DNA of 64,000 nt from Clavelina lepadiformis (taxonomy: Eukaryota; Chordata; Ascidiacea; Aplousobranchia; Clavelinidae). The stretch spans positions 4,216,001 to 4,280,000 of the forward strand of contig NC_135244.1 in NCBI RefSeq assembly GCF_947623445.1, in the 5' to 3' direction. The position numbers and the translations under genes are program-made. Numbering within the stretch: the stretch's first letter is position 1; each line of letters opens with the position of its first letter. This document shows positions 36,646 through 49,372 of this stretch, one piece after another. The notes beneath the pieces are model-generated. The model had not been told where the DNA came from and ran no database searches. It saw nothing but the letters and a program-made list of their open reading frames with translations.

Positions 36646-38149
36646 GAACAACGTGGCTGACTCATATCGTAAGGAACATCATATACAAAGACGACGATAA
36701 GATGATGGAAATGACAAAGCTAATTTCTCCTGTTCAAGCCTACCTCGAATCAGGCACACGTGCGTATAGCCTATGCTTCATATATTTATGTCGGCACTGA
36801 AGGTATGTACGCTTGGCGTTACATTCGACCCGATACGCTTCGATTCTTGTCATAGCAATGAACTACCAAATTATGCAAAAACTTCCTTGGAGGAGAAAAA
36901 TTTGGGGAACCCACGTTCCTGCTAGTCTTCTTGATATGAAAAGGTTGAAGAAAAATGGATGCAAGGTGGGAATATTTTTCCTATTCTTGATTCGCTTATT
37001 CTGAAAGACGTATAAAGGTTTATGCATCCTACTGTATGTGCATATTTGTAGCGTGAATTCTTTCAAAATTTTGTCAATAGATAATAAACGTGATGAGAAA
37101 TCCAAAAGATCAACTTGTATCCTGGTTTAACATGTTCAATAATTTACCATTCCATAAAATGGAACCAATTTCGCATTATTACCCCGATGAGTGGAATAGT
37201 TTTTTTGAAAGTTTTGTGAACGGTGAGTAACCCGAGGCTTTCTTAGATATCTATTGATTAGCCTACTTCTTTTGATTTGTTGGCCGCGCTAACCATTCTT
37301 CGTTATACTGTAACATCACTGTAGCGAAGATTTTGCACATTTTAGGCCCTTGGGGCTTTTATTATTTTTCTCTCCTTCACTGAACGTTTGTAAGCATGTT
37401 GCCGTTTTTTTTATGACTTAACAAGGTTATTACCATAGTTTTCGCTCGTAACAGTCAATAACAAAACACAAACAGTACGATATGTTGTGTTATAAATAAT
37501 AATTATCTTTACCACAAAAATTCTTTTCTTATAAACAGGACAACAACCACAGTTTAGCAAGAAGGGAGAGTGGTATCCAGAATATATACTTTCTTGGTAT
37601 CCTTACCGTACAGAAGACAACGTTCTGTTTGTCATGTATGAGAATATAAAGAAGGTACTGGCATGACACACAAGTGGATACTTGCTTGGTAAAACACCCG
37701 GCCATTGAAATCACATTATTCCTGATAAGCAAGCACTTATGTATTACACGAACATAGAATCCGGCAAAGGAAATCCGAAAGATTGCTGATCACCTGGGAG
37801 TCGAGCGAAGTGATGAGGAGATTGACCAAATCGTGGAAGCAACGTCATTTTCCAGTATGAAGAAGGGAGCAAGCGCGAGACACGTCAAAATGAAGTTCTT
37901 TAGGAAAGGTATGACCGAGGTTTGAAAAATTCAAAAAACTAACTTATAACTAAAACTGATAGCCTCTGCCCTATACACAGGTCCTTGTGTTTCTAGTATA
38001 CGCTTTAGGTAACAATTGAATTGCCAACTTATTGTTTAGGAGAAATTGGTGATTGGAAGAACCGCTTTACTGTTGCTCAGTCAGAACTGATGGATCAAAA
38101 GTTTAATGAAAAACTTTCCGACCTTGATATTGAGTTCAAATATCAATGA
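36646..38149 (+). CDS. Cytosolic sulfotransferase E (exon 1 not found)
   Basis: PAPS-dependent cytosolic sulfotransferase, exons 2-7: 36646-36759, 36856-36965, 37081-37222, 37539-37654, 37758-37908, 38040-38149. Lengths are exactly 114/110/142/116/151/110, as in gene D. Marks: [12 protein letters not shown] after the missing PKTG half of the phosphosulfate loop, catalytic His in [38 protein letters not shown], and [12 protein letters not shown]. The final exon ends KYQ-stop. No exon 1 encoding the N-terminus and PKTG could be found in the 3.6 kb upstream, which is full of MITEs. It may therefore be 5'-truncated, use a diverged first exon, or have lost it by insertion or deletion. What remains is intact. 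Confidence 0.85.
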
Positions 38150-40378
38150 AAAGCTTTTTCCTTTACTGTTACGCCCGCAGTCTATTTCGTGCAGAAATAT
38201 CTACGAATTACGCTCAGGTGTGTGTTGCAATGATTATTCAATAGGCAATTTCAAACAGAAGTTTGCCACAACTCGGAAGCTTTTCACTTTTCGGTTAAAG
38301 TGACCGGATCCAGGAAAGACAAACTAAGCACACAACTCAAAAATAAGCACATTCATGTTTTCTAACACATTGTTCTCGAAAATAAGCATAAATTTTAGAA
38401 GAAAAGCACTAAATAGTAATTCTGGGCGGACCTATAGGTTAGCAGCTTTCAGGTTTCAATCAAAAGTTTGAACGTAGCCTATAGATGACAGGATTCATAA
38501 AAATGTTGAGGGTTGAGATACCCAAACTCAAGGGGAGAACTCGCGGCTTCTCTATCCTGCATCAAGTCTAAATCTGTTTCTAATGCAATCGAAATAACCT
38601 ACGACAATTCCACCCACAGTATAATTAAAGCTACGTTCACTTGGTTTTGGTGCTTAGCCTACATTCAGTTTCTAACGCAGGACGAGATGGTTTTATTCGT
38701 AAATTTTAAGACGACTCAAATCAAAGTTCTGCAGCAACATTTCCGAACTAACCGCTTGAACTTCAATAACACACACTGTTGCATTGCATTAAAAATAAAA
38801 CGTTAGATTAAACGTAGAGAGAACCAGTTTGGTGTGCAAAGCATAGCTTAATAACCTCAATACTGGCTAAACCAAAAGTATCATTTTTTTCTCTAAAATG
38901 TTAAATTGTGATTATACAAGGGAAAAATTGATAATGATGTAATTTGAAGTCACTAAGCTAAACGCCTAAGGCAGCACGTTGAAAAGCTTGAATGAACTAC
39001 ATATGATGTTCATGCTTGCACCTAAGGTTGAATTTCTAACGCAGTCGTAATTCAGTCCTAATCACATTAATGAAAATGCCTCATGAACAGTATCGCGTAT
39101 ACGCTGTAGCTTACCAATCTCTATACGACCCCGATCGATCTCTCTGCACTTCTAGAAACCACGGTGACCCAGAGACAAAACGAAACTTTCAGGATAAAAG
39201 TTGAGTTGTTCCGAAAACCATAAATATATGCAGCAGAAAGTGTGTGATGAAAATTATGATGGTTTAGCTTTAGAGGGAAAGGAGGTTTAGGGCCAATGTA
39301 ACTGCTGGCGTGGGAACTGGTGTTCTACCGATAAATTTCTGATTCATGGTTCCTTCAATTCGCAATCACACAAAAATTCCAGCAACGGCCAACTGTGAAG
39401 CTGACACCTCGTTTATTTCAAATTGGCGCGTTGTTGGAGTCGAATTGGACACTTAATTCACACGAGGAAGCCCATCAGTTTAATCCAAGCGCTTTTAGAA
39501 ATCGATTTTATTTCCAAAGACGTACATGCCGTGAAATGTAAAATGCTCTCCGCAGTTCATTTCGGTAAACAAATGTTCAACAGGTATGTAATGATAACGA
39601 ATGAACTTGATAATTCATTAAAATAAACATAATAGAAATAAGCTTATGAGATAAAGGAAAATAAACGGCAAAAACAATGTTTTGTAATAGCATTTAATTA
39701 AACATTTGCAGATTTAAGAAGAAGAAGAATTTTTTAAATTATTAAAGTCAAATGATCTAGATTCTAGACCGTTTTGAATTAGAATTGTACCTTTCAGAAA
39801 TTTTTTTCTGAAACGTGTAATTTCTTTAAACAAAATAAAACGATGGTTCTGAAATCGTATTGCAAGTCGACTCATCAGAAAAACGGGGTCTTTCTAAAAT
39901 TAGAAAATCGATCGTGTGCAAAAAGCACAGTGTTCGCCTTCAGCGAAAGCCATGAAGAACACAAAAGCAGCAGAATTGAGTCACAAAAGCAGCAGTAATC
40001 AGAGTAAGCGCGTGGAAATTATAAATATGTTGTAAGTAAAAGCTAATACTTTTGCATAATTACAACAGAAAAAAGTCTAAGGAGCAAAGTCAATGTCAAT
40101 CCACAACACTAATAACTAAAATGGTAGTGAAGGTTACTACTGCTGTCATTTTCTATCAGAAATCACTTGATCATAATATTGAGGTTGTTCGGACAAAAAT
40201 ATGCGAAACATGTGATCTACTGTACAAAGATGTGACCTCACCTTGTACTCATTGGCAGCAAACTATGGATTTTTGTTCACACGACTCCCAGGACTCATAA
40301 ATAACTCTGTTTCAGCATGTAAAGCGTGCTCTAGCGTTAAAACCTGCGCTAAATGCTTGGATGATTGCACATGGTTTA
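38150..40378. other. Intergenic between convergent sulfotransferase E and GPAT genes
   Basis: Both flanking genes end here. No exon, RNA gene or clear transposon end seen. Open frames around 38513-38806 and 39423-39626 have no recognisable domain and sit in ordinary AT-rich sequence. Confidence 0.4.
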
Positions 40379-43300
40379 TCATAATACTTGATCGATTGCT
40401 CCATTTGATTTAATAAGATCCAGCAGATCTTGTGAATTTTTATTGAAATCTTCTGTTTGTTCAATTTTTTGTGCACTCTCTTGATCTTGCTCCACCCTAA
40501 GTCCGGTGGATGTGCTCTGGGATTGATATTCGAAATTGTCACCAGGATAATTGTAAATTTCTGCATTTTCATCAAAATTATCTTCCGAATTCTGTTCCTC
40601 CTCTGATGAAGAGGAGTCGTGTTCGAGATTGGAGATGTCAAATCGCACCTTTTTAACAGGATTCTTGTGCAGCTTATCTTCTTCTTTGGACTTGGCATAA
40701 ATCTCACCGAGTTCTTTTTGTTTCTCTTGAAGGTAAGAGTCTTTTACCTTCATCCTTTTTAACTGGCCATCCCTGATAAAAAAAAAAAGAGTCAGTGAAA
40801 GAGAGTTGTTATATTTCAAGTTACCTTCATCAAGTAAAATCACATTAAGTCAACTTCGCTTCAATCAAAATTTCAGATTATGGCGAAGTGTCTATAAGGT
40901 TATACAGTATCAACACATAAACATCGACTTAATCAAAGCAATTTGATGGTTCTCTTTAGCTTTGAGTTAACCAGCTTTCCCTGTACATTTTTTCAGTACA
41001 AGTGAAAATAAGTGATTTCTGTTGCCCAAGCCCATGTTTATTTAAAAAAAGAAAATCTTCTCAGAAATAAAATAAAAAATATTTGCAGTAAGATCAACAA
41101 CGAACTGAGTTCACTAAATAGTGGTATTATTTTAAAATTAAGATAATTGGCTTGCACATTTTTGTTCCTCATATGCATTAACTGATGTAACCGGACCCGG
41201 TAAAAAATTGCCCCACTCACCATAAGCAGTCAACTAAACCGCCCTTCCTAGCAATGACAGCCTTGACCCTCTCGGCAAACTGCATTGCATTTTCACTTGG
41301 TTCCTTATCCATTGCAGGTAAGTACCAGACGTCGGCCACGATCGCCCAGCTTGTCATTACAACAAGCAGATATTGCAACATGCTGTGTTTTGAACTGTTC
41401 CAGAAAGCATCACCAAACCATGGATTATACTGCGAAGACAGTGAGTTATGATTTATATTTTGGGTGTAGCTGCCACGTATGAAACTATTACAGCTGGGCT
41501 TGTTTGCGTTGGATTATCGCCTTTTCTGTTAATTTTTAACATGGGCTTTAAGTATCAGTTTGCACATCATACATAAATTTGTATGTGTAAGCTAAATGTT
41601 ATGGTCCTTAGATTGAAAACGAGTAACACAAAGTAAATAAACAACTACGCATAAATGAGCAGCACAAGATTTTTATGCGAGATGTTGTGTGAAAGGCATA
41701 ATAGTCAACACCTTAATTGCAACGGGGTAAATTGTGGTCGGTATTTCAAACGATCCCTTTTTAAACATCATCACGGACGTGTTGTTTATGCAAGTTCCTT
41801 CCGGAAAGAGAAGAACTGGAGAATTGTTGAGGTCACTGACGTGCTTCATTATCCTTTCCGAGACAAACTTTCGATCTCGGACTTCAGATCTTTCAAACCA
41901 GACATGCTTTGTTGCTCTGGACATTATTCTCATCACAGAACCTAAGAAAATTGTATATGATGTTAATGTATGTTAAGTTTTCATGTTTTATTTATTGCCC
42001 CAATAAGGCAGAAAGTTAACCTTACATCACATCCAGGCCAAACCAAGTAAAAGTTTCACGGTAAGTATAAAACACAAAGTGCAGAATAAGCATCATACGG
42101 CTTAATTCTGTAAAGTCTGTAAACCTTAGTACCATAAATGTTTGATGAGCTCAGCAATAACTAAAGATAGTCTTCATTTAATTCCGTTAGGCAATTTAGT
42201 AAGCTTGCACCGTGGTACGTTATCTTCCTAAACTTTAAATGAAAACTTTTAGTTGCTTAAATTTACTGACCTAAAAATCCACCATGAATTTGCCCAAGAA
42301 TGGCATATGGGCGATCCTGCATAAGAATGGCAGCATCCAATGTTGTAGTGTGATTGGCAACACATATGCCACCAGGTTTTGGCATATTTTCCCTGCAACA
42401 GCACAGCAGTCATTTACGTATATACTGTATACAGTACATGTAATATTTGCAAATATATCTATCTAATCATTCGCATGTTTAACCACTAAATACTGGATGC
42501 TGAAAACCAAAGTTTAGATTATCGTAAGCGACCGTGTACAAAATTGATATATTCGACAGTGTAATTGCTTGGAAGAGACACCGAAAAAACCAAAGCTACA
42601 AAAGTAATAGGATATGAATTAAAGTTGTACAGCTGGAACAAAGGCATGGCAAAGCACTGACCTGTCATGGTAAGTAACAACTGCGGAAAAACCTCTGCAT
42701 ATAATTCTGAAGCCGACAACATTGACATAATAAGCAAGCTTCCTCTTTAAGCTGTTCGAATAAAATAAAACAGCTGCGAAAACTTCCTTTGAAATTTCAT
42801 TCAAGCATGGTGAATAGGTATTTTCAAGCTCTCCCAATAGACAAGGGTGGTTCAAGCACATAGATATTGAAAAGTTGTTAGTGCCATGAAATTAAAATAT
42901 CCTGACAAGCAAGCCATGCTTGAACGTTCAACAAAAGTTAAAATTGTCTTCACTAATACCATAAACATACAGAACATTTTAAAAATAGTTTTAGTGGCGC
43001 CATAGTAAACCACTTCATTGCATGATGTAGTTGTGTAAACTTAAACATGGGTGCTTGTGCTACTTGAATGCCATTATCGATAAGTTATGTCTACTGTACA
43101 TAAGATTAAGATATCAATAACATAGGCATAATGATGAGACAAAGTGTATGCAATAGGACTGAGTTAGACGCAATGTTTGCATCAATGTAATAAAACATCG
43201 TCATCAGCTTTCGTCATCCTGTAACTAAAAGAATGTCCATGCAGCTGTCAATTTAGCAAATTTACCTCGTGTCTTCCATGAAAGTCAGCGGCAACATTGT

Positions 43301-46300
43301 ACAGATGATCCAGCACAGTGCAAAGAAAGTAATAAACACCCTGCAAAATGTTTCTGGTTAGAAGCAGCTAAAATCTAATTGGAATGAATAAATCTATTAA
43401 GAATGTATGGTATATTGTGATCTGACATCTTTCAGTTTAACAGCTATAACTGTCACATAAGGTTACAGAATGTCATATACGCACAGCCTACAAAGAAATG
43501 ACAAATAAGATAACGGTGATCACGATTATAGCAGGTCATGTTATTACCTCATTGGCAGTAAAATCATGTATCTGAAAATAAGGCCAGCAAACCAGAGGAA
43601 TGACAACCGGATGCTGAAAAAGAAATGTTCATTAATGTTAAGCATGGCCCCAGTATATCTTTAAAACAAACAACTTGCATTCATCTGCTTACAATGGTTG
43701 TTTATATATAAAGGCATATGAAGCACTATAAATCATACACACTACAAACAGACCTGCCAAAACATGCAGCTTTATTTGCACAGGTTGTAAACACTATAAC
43801 ACCACCTGGTACAGTAGCTGGAACATAATCTACACCAATCAGACATCATGCAACGTTTGGAGAAAATATTAAATATTACTCAATTTCCAAAAATCATGTC
43901 ATCATCATAAGAAAAGTATTACGCTTTTAGACTACTTATAACATTGTGTGGATAGCTGTAACACACTGAACAATATGTGGAGTCTGATGTTTGTGCAAAC
44001 TGGTTGTGAAGCAACAGTTGAGCAGTGTCATTAAAGTTTAATAAAGTTCTGCTCTCGGGACTACTAACATTACTGACTTCTACAAAAAGGTCTGTCTGCA
44101 TCTATATGTATTGTAATAAAGAATTTGTGTATACTATATCTCTTATAAACTCTCACATCAAATAAGGTACAAAATTGGACTTTTACCAAAGGCAAACATT
44201 AGCAAAACAAATATCAGAATGAACTTTGGAACACTAGCCTTGCTGAGGAGGCTATCAAAGGTTGTTTTGAAGATACATATATATACTGCAGTCAAAATAA
44301 CCTGACTAAGAGTTGAGCCTACGACATCATGCTCACTTCCGAAACTTGCACCAGAAATATTATGTGTAATGCAAAGAGTTTTCACTGCAGCAGAAAATCA
44401 TGCATAGCTTGCACAAGAACCAAGTTTTACTTATGAGTGCCAAGTGTTCATCACAACTTTACTCACAACATGAGATAGAAATCTTCAAATCTATCCGGCG
44501 CTTAGTAATTTGCAAATACGAAATAAAAAAACATTACAGCAAAGAAAGTGCAGAAAAATAATTATACATGATACGACATTCATAGATGACATTAAAATCA
44601 CTGCCTTAAAGTTTATAGCGTAATTGCTGGCTGAAAATTTAAATAAGCTGATCTGCCGAAAGTATTACAACCAGAATAAAGATGGGCTATAGCAGGGGCG
44701 TTCAAATGACAGATCTCGATTTGGATCCGGGTCTTTTCAACTTTTTGTGTGTGCTGTAGCACACTTCACTTTTGACTTTTACAAAGTTATTAATATGTTG
44801 TAGACCCTACAATGTAGGGTACATTTACATAAAGCAACATGAAAATTAAAGCATGTCCAATATGTTTACTATTCGTATTTAGTGGATCATAATGTTGTCA
44901 GGTTTGGCTGTGGTGGATAATGGCAGAAATCATTTGAACACCCCTAGGCTATAGCAATATATGTGATGACACCAATCATTTTTACATTACAAGTGTGTAA
45001 ACTGTCATATTATAACTTATTATAGCTTGCTTTACCCCATACAAAACAATAACATACAAATGCAAAACATGCATTACATAAACAGCATGGAAATGTCCCG
45101 ATATATTTGTAACACCTCAACGATCAGAACACAAAAGTTCCACCAGACAGTGAGAGATGAACAAAGTGCATTGTCAATAGTAAGTTTTACACTAAGCATG
45201 GTTTAGAACCATGAATTTAACAACACAATATACAGATGCAGTTATTTTTACCGAGCTGAGTTGTCTTCGTGGTGATTTTTAGTCCTTAGAAAATTAAATT
45301 TAAAATAAATGCAGAGCTTCAAGGATAAGGTTCCAAAAATATTCACAGTAAAAAAAACCTTCCTTCTTTTACATATACATTGTCTCAAATTCACATACCA
45401 GTACTCTATGTCATGTGTATCCAATTATCACATTACTATAGAGTTAAAGAATCTTTAGCAATATTTTATGTTACAAAGCAATTATGACTGCATATGTGTC
45501 AAAGCTCACACATGAGAAAGCATATGCTGTGAGTTACAGCCAGCTCTTCCACATAAACTTTCTGCTAGTGGACATTTCAGTTAACACTAAACGAGCCTGT
45601 ACATTTGAAAAATCATACATGGGTAGATAGAAATAGCAACAGTACAATAAACTAATCAAACATACATTAAACATAACTAAGCCTATGGGTCAAAAAAATA
45701 TTTCTCTAACCAACAAATTACAATTTTTGTAAAAAAACATCAGAGACTTACCTAATAAATTGATATTGAAAATTAGTTCTTGTAAGCAAATTCCACGAAG
45801 GAAGTTCTATAAAAAGGAAAAGTATAATATAGTAAAACCCTTGCCCTTTAATAATAAATGTGCATTATCAGATTTTATGAGGATGTTGCTTGATATGAAT
45901 TGGCAGATACTACATAGGAAAAGCTTATTTCAATTTTTTTACCTTCGGCTCTAAATCTTTTGGTCACCTCATCATCAATTACAGCCTAGAAATAACAGAA
46001 GTTACCATTCAATGAAACAAACATATTTAAATCTGATGACACGGTTATGGGGGAAACTGGGACCTTTAAGTTATTCTTAGCTTACTTCTATGCCACTTTT
46101 AATCAGATACATGATGTCGCCAAGCTCAAACTTTTTGTGTTGTTCACTGTTGAAATTGCCAAGATCATTTATTGAGTTTTCTTTTGAAATGATTTCTGCA
46201 TAAAAATATAATAAACAGCCATAAAAATCGACATGAAAAGCAGTGTCGCTTTCAATAAAATAGAAAGCTTGTAAACTTCATGGCACAGCACAAACAGCAG

Positions 46301-46971
46301 ATAACGGTTTTGCATTTTCAATCTACCTCTTAAATAAAACAAGTATGAATGAAATAATAATGGTGAAGTCAAGTGCTTGAGATTGACATTTCAATAACAA
46401 CAAACATATGTCACATATATGTGATAGTAAAATATTACCTTCTGAGCCTCCAGATATGATTGGTTTCTTGCTCTTGATTTTCGCCGTGCCCCACTTAACA
46501 AATGAGAAATTGGGTCATTTGCAACAAAGAAACAAAGGAAAATGCATTATGGAATTAAAAATAATTAATTAAACAGATGTTTCAGTTCTTTTAAAATAAT
46601 TGATTTTAACAACATAACCTACATCTACAGATTCTTAGAGCTCTTCAATTAATATCAACAGGTTATATTCATTGGTATTTAAACTTTTCCTTATCATTAT
46701 CATATCACTGAAACCACAAACTATAAGGTTTTGTCAAAGGCTCAAACCTATTGCTAGCATTTCACCAAAGAAAACTGCATAAGTTCACAATATGACATAT
46801 AAATCTTTGTACCTTAAAAGCCTTCATCAACAAACGAATGTACAATCTTCGAACGCCAAGTTCAGCTCCAAAACATGCTGGCGTGACCACAAGCAAAATG
46901 ATCAGTGATGCACTTGTCCATAAAAATTTCATAAACAAGGCAAAAGATGCGACAAAATGTAGAAATACCAT
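40379..46971 (-). CDS. GPAT4: Glycerol-3-phosphate acyltransferase 3/4-type (ER)
   Basis: Makes lysophosphatidic acid from glycerol-3-phosphate and acyl-CoA at the ER, the first step of glycerolipid synthesis. Twelve exons: 46813-46971, 46439-46493, 46086-46195, 45943-45985, 45752-45806, 43548-43613, 43266-43340, 42662-42751, 42271-42392, 41712-41941, 41221-41429, 40379-40772, total 1,608 nt, 535 residues. Start MVFLHFVASF leads into a membrane segment followed by FGAELGVRRLYIRLLMK, as in human GPAT4. Further marks: DDEVTKRF, SWNLLTRTNFQY, two hydrophobic segments in exons 6-7, acyltransferase box VANHTTTLD (HX4D), WFERSE, FPEGTCINNTSVMMFKKGSF, NPWFGDAFWNSSK, GGLVDCLWDG. After the conserved KVKD there is an extra tail of about 120 residues, Ser/Glu/Asp-rich, not in the human proteins. 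GPAT3 and GPAT4 are one vertebrate pair, so the symbol means that group. Confidence 0.94.
44693..44946. repeat. hAT-like MITE in a GPAT intron
   Basis: 254 bp with inverted ends CAGGGGCGTTCAAATGA and TCATTTGAACACCCCTA, flanked by the perfect 8-bp duplication GGCTATAG (44685-44692 and 44947-44954). Lies in the large intron between exons 5 and 6. Different family from 33154-33607. Confidence 0.9.
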
Positions 46972-48281
46972 GTTAAGTGATTTATACTACCACCGCAACA
47001 TAGATATATTTACCAAAAACCTTCATTCACTGCAAATAAATACACCTCACTAAGTACAGTTATAGCAATCTCATAGCTTATTAACGTAGCCTACTACTGT
47101 AAGTATGGGTAACGCTGAGGACTATACTCATTACTAAAGTGACTAGTTGCAGAGTGTAACCAAGGCATTTTTTTGGCTCAAGTCTATGATAGTTTGATTT
47201 GAGTTTAACTAAGATAGGACTCAAGTCAAATCAATTTAATGGGCAATAACTTTACAATTTGCGAATGTCAAATGTCACACTATTTGTCCCTTGTCCTGAT
47301 TATCTCAAATTCAGTATTTTTTTGAAGCCAAATACTTTAATTTGTTATAAGAATATCTGTTTATGTACTTTGAGTTTTAATTTTTGCTGTCATATCTACA
47401 ATAACTAGACTCAATTCAAATAAAGTTATTGAAAAATGTGATTTATGTCAATTCAAGTCACTAAACTGACCTAGCAACAATGATGGGTAAACTGAAAATA
47501 GGCAAATAGATGATCTAATTCTTGTTTACTTATTCTTTATTGATAGAGCATTGTCAGGTGGGCATTGAGGTCAGGATAAGCTAATACAAAATGAAAAAAC
47601 TGCTTTGAAAATAGGGTTGCACAATTTACTTTCTTGCGGTATATTAGTATTAGTAATTAACGAATATTTATATGCAATAATACAGTATTCATATATAATG
47701 CAATAATATATCAATACAGTTACAAAGTAATATTGAAAACAGTATGCATTTCTTTGCAAAATATTTGAGAATAAGCAAAATCAAAGGATAGGCATACAGA
47801 AGGTTGACTTGATGTATTTGATGCTTGGATTTGATACTCAGCAACGATACCAATATAATGTCCTTAAGTAAGACATAAAATAAACGACACTTGCTCCTGT
47901 TCTGTGGCCCTGCAGGTGAACAGCTACATATTTCCAAACGTTTAGCAACATGATCAATATAAAAAAATATAAAAAACAAAAAAATTGTGTATCTAAACTT
48001 GCACAAACACAAGCTTGGTAACTGGGCCTCTAGAGCAATAAAGAATGCACATGCACCTACCACACTTTCCACTATTAAGATAAATATTCGGAACTCCTTT
48101 ACCTTTATCTCTTGCATTCCTATAAGCCTATTGGGTATTTACTACGTTAAAAATTTATAATTTCTTTTTGATTACCCCCCCCGACTGAAAAGTACAGCAT
48201 CTTCAAAGTACAATAAACAGACCCAAAGATCAATAAATCATTTTAGTTCTTGTCAAAAGCGCAGTGGGAACGGAAGATTCT
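46972..48281. other. Intergenic upstream of GPAT
   Basis: Presumed promoter of the GPAT gene, then AT-rich sequence. Several 60-140-codon frames occur but none shows a domain or plausible splice partners. Confidence 0.4.
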
Positions 48282-48567
48282 AGGCTGTCACTATTTTTCC
48301 GAAAAAAATCAGACGTTTAATGCTATTTTTTATGGTTCCTTGTTAACCTTTTAACTTACATATTATTAATTATAACATAGTAACCTACTGACCTTCATCG
48401 AATATAAATCTTTCTATAGGTTCTAATCTAAATCTGACTTCAATTAAACTCGTTTAAGATAGGCCCAGTAAATAGTTTAAATCGACTTTTTGAATACCTA
48501 TTCTCTTAACCTAACCGCTCGGGCTATATTTAACAACTGGCTGCGTGACCTACTTACGGTGAAATAG
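48282..48567. repeat. Dispersed repeat, copy 2 (MITE-like)
   Basis: About 286 bp similar to 33795-34042 in the same orientation, with shared blocks such as GTAACCTA, TCTAATCTAAATCT and the end CTTACGGTGAAATAG. Confidence 0.6.
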
Positions 48568-49372
48568 GGGTCTGGTGCAAAAGTGCACAACCAGATGACG
48601 TCACAGTTTGAGTATAACTGGGGTTTAGGATACAAATGCATCCTGTGGTTGGGCGCTTCTGCACTAGGCTCGTCATTCTGAGGATTCTAATACGACAGCA
48701 ATGCCACAAGGCCAGAAGGAGTTGACAAGCAAATGATTTAATCAAAAGCATCGCTTCTCATGTAAATTATTTAACTCATCAATCTATACAAGGACTACCT
48801 CCTTCCTACGTTCTTCTTTCCTCCCGTAGACCCAAACGACTGTTTCATGCTTACGTTTGTTGATGCTAGACTTGATGACATCATCTTTCGTGTTAGGGTA
48901 AATTTCTTTGCTTTCCTCTCTTCTGCTTTTTTGTTTTTTTTTGAACCCCTTCTTCTTTACCTTACCCTGATCCTTGGATGTCCAATTTCATACATTCATA
49001 ACACCCAATGTGATCAATTTTTCTGTAATGTTTTTTTTAAGATTGTAAAAAAATCTTTTTATTTTCATAAACTTTAAAGATTATATAAATTACTTGTAAG
49101 TTTCTATGTTAAAAATAAAAATGTAAGTTTACATGTAAAACTTTAAATCTTTATGTTTATTTTATTATACATCATATAACCTACAATTGTAATCTTAAAC
49201 TTTGACCACTAGGGCTTATGGAAAGTCGTTGCTAGGAGCTCAACAAGCTGAGCTGTTGTACCACCACAACGGTATTGGAAGTGTTCAGAGAATTTCCACA
49301 GGCAATTTAGCGGGTAAATCTTTGAGTCTTTAAGTTTTAGTGTAATGTAATATAAAAATATAGACAACAATT
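48568..49372. other. Intergenic upstream of the LRRC74-like gene
   Basis: Pyrimidine-rich stretch at about 48790-48970, then AT-rich sequence. ATATAAAAATATAG at about 49350-49365 is TATA-like but lies only a few bases before the ATG, so I do not call it a promoter. Confidence 0.4.

Noticed and set aside
38513-38806. 97-codon open frame
   Set aside because: No domain, ordinary AT-rich composition, no splice partners.
45241-45285. Possible extra GPAT exon with AG and GT borders
   Set aside because: Exons at 45752-45806 and 43548-43613 join directly in frame and match the family without it.
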